Below are positions 62,832 to 64,000 of a DNA stretch of 64,000 nt, piece after piece (within the stretch, counting starts at the first letter, position 1; every line of letters begins with the position of its first letter). The position numbers were made by a program, and so were the translations under genes. The stretch spans positions 541,334 through 605,333 of the forward strand of contig CAJNOI010000047.1 in assembly GCA_905250115.1 (NCBI GenBank). The letters are read 5' to 3'. Under the pieces are notes generated by a model. The model was not told the origin of the DNA, searched no databases, and saw only the letters and a list, made by a program, of their open reading frames with translations. The DNA comes from Adineta steineri (taxonomy: Eukaryota > Rotifera > Eurotatoria > Adinetida > Adinetidae).

Positions 62832-63576
62832 TTTATATTTAATTAAATACCCTATTAGAAATAATTATATTTGATCAGATCGAACGCCTTAATGAGGCGG
62901 CAACAACAATAGAAAATAGTATAATATATACACTCTAATGCATGCAATTGACAATCGACTAATATATTTCTGTTTTTTCTTTTGTATAGAAAAATAAGAG
63001 ATATTATCTTGAAAAGAATAAGAATATATATATATTATACAACAGATCATACAAAATGAAATCGTAAAACTAGTTGTTAATTTCCAACATGCTGTTTTGT
63101 AGGAAAAAATCTCTTTTTTTTTGTGACTTCAATGATAAAACGATAAGAAGAGTGGACTGATGGTGCCTGTCTGGGTTTTTTTTTCTACTTTTCTATGTCT
63201 AATAAAAAAAAGAGTTCGTATAAGAGTAGAAATGTAAAGAGAAATTGTTTGTTTATTTGCTTTTTTTTCTCTTCTCTTACTAATAACTACTGGCTACTAG
63301 GTTATTCAATGGTAAATTATGGAATAAACCTCTATTAAAGATAAAAATGGCAGAAAAAAAGATGAAATTTTAATTATGAATTGATATGTTTTAAAGATTA
63401 CAATTAGTTTCAACAGAGATTTACTTTCAGCTGAGATAATCATAAAAATATATTTAACATCTTAGATGTCGCACCGTAACATATTGACTCAAGGTTACTG
63501 TAAAGATGGAAAAATAAAAAAATAAAAAAATAAGAGAATTTAGTATATGTATGTAATCTTAAGAACACCATGATAA
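62832..63576. other. Intergenic region upstream of the FMR1/FXR gene
   Basis: Presumed promoter of the FMR1/FXR gene. An acceptor-like TTTCTAATAG (AG at 62852-62853) lies 20 nt before its ATG. No exon seen elsewhere. Confidence 0.5.
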
Positions 63577-63988
63577 TTAAGTTTGCTTTTGTAATGGATG
63601 AATCGGTTGCGATGATGATGATGTTACTGTTGTAATAGGCAAAATTGCTGCCGTATGTTCAAATGCATTATTTGTTTCCGATAAGTCATGCACAGTTTGT
63701 TCATAAGATGGTGGTTTGTCATATAAAGTCTCAGTTACTGTTGTACTATAAGTAGGTGGATATACATAACCCTGTGGCATTTGTTGTTGATCTTCGGTAT
63801 TATTAATTGGAACAACTGTTGACATAGATATTTGTTGTTGTTCTAGAATAGAAAAGGAATAGATTCGAAATAAAAGTATCATTTAATTCTCTATACCTCT
63901 TCTAACTTGTTTTAATTTATATCGACGATAAATAGCAATTAAAAGGACCAATATTAAAATACACACTGGTATAACAATTCCTACGGCA
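63577..63988 (-). CDS. C-terminal part of a PPxY-tailed single-pass membrane protein
   Basis: Two exons are visible, 63897-63988 and 63577-63842; the gene begins beyond the window. The first encodes a transmembrane helix (GIVIPVCILILVLLIAIYRR) followed by a basic stop-transfer stretch (YRRYKLKQVRR). The second encodes a cytoplasmic tail with two PPxY motifs (YPPTY and KPPSY), which bind WW domains of NEDD4-type ubiquitin ligases. Gln and Ser/Thr runs follow before the stop at 63577-63579. A helix followed by a Pro/Tyr tail is seen in Shisa, WBP1/VOPP1 and similar adaptors. The ectodomain, needed to choose among them, is missing. Confidence 0.7.
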
Positions 63989-64000
63989 CTAAAAAAAAAA

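Noticed and set aside
1..64000. tRNA, rRNA or snRNA genes
   Set aside because: I looked for B-box-like and cloverleaf patterns in the intergenic stretches and found none convincing; a tRNAscan or Infernal run would settle it.

Overview
The window is AT-rich animal nuclear DNA. Nearly every recognisable gene is split by GT-AG introns of about 45-65 nt. The best fit is a bdelloid rotifer (Adineta/Rotaria type). This is inferred from an F-box family expanded in bdelloids, an ADP-ribosyltransferase-TPR protein, an F-box/leucine-rich-repeat gene built of one-repeat exons, and dispersed motifs matching the TGTGGG telomere repeat I recall for bdelloids. No marker in the window proves the species.

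Layout: 1-3.8 kb holds a hAT-like miniature element, an unrecognised small gene and a muscarinic acetylcholine receptor (minus). 3.8-7.6 kb is non-coding. 7.6-12 kb holds a type I membrane protein possibly of the LolA-like family (minus), a four-span claudin-like protein (plus) and the 3' end of an ADCK5-type kinase (minus). 12-20 kb is an accessory-looking block: a 579-N gap, an F-box gene broken by it, four palindromes with telomere-like arms, and between them a single-exon 1064-codon gene joining duplicated N-terminal domains, an ADP-ribosyltransferase, TPRs and a multi-span membrane domain. 20-32 kb holds glycogen phosphorylase, a type II transmembrane EGF-trypsin protease and a PHD/TFIIS-M/SPOC regulator (all minus). 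32-38.7 kb holds a gene-free stretch and then an F-box/LRR gene whose LRRs lie on 22 in-phase exons.

39-64 kb is a dense housekeeping block: SMU1 and kaptin (minus, 62 nt apart), proteasome alpha-3 (plus), diacylglycerol kinase (plus), WDR54 (minus), RPS18 and U1-70K (plus, close together), a small low-complexity protein (minus), an FMR1/FXR homologue (minus) and the end of a PPxY-tailed membrane protein (minus).

Several genes have a pyrimidine-rich AG acceptor 10-45 nt before the ATG. With the tight SMU1/kaptin spacing this suggests spliced-leader trans-splicing, which is known in bdelloids. Many of the genes serve RNA processing or expression (SMU1, U1-70K, FXR, the SPOC protein, RPS18), but nothing shows that they form one pathway.

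Exon junctions were found by hand from splice signals and protein continuity. Exon sums divisible by three were confirmed for the muscarinic receptor, the 637-aa membrane protein, glycogen phosphorylase, PSMA3, DGK, U1-70K and the 71-aa protein. Family names come from recognised motifs; no database search was run.
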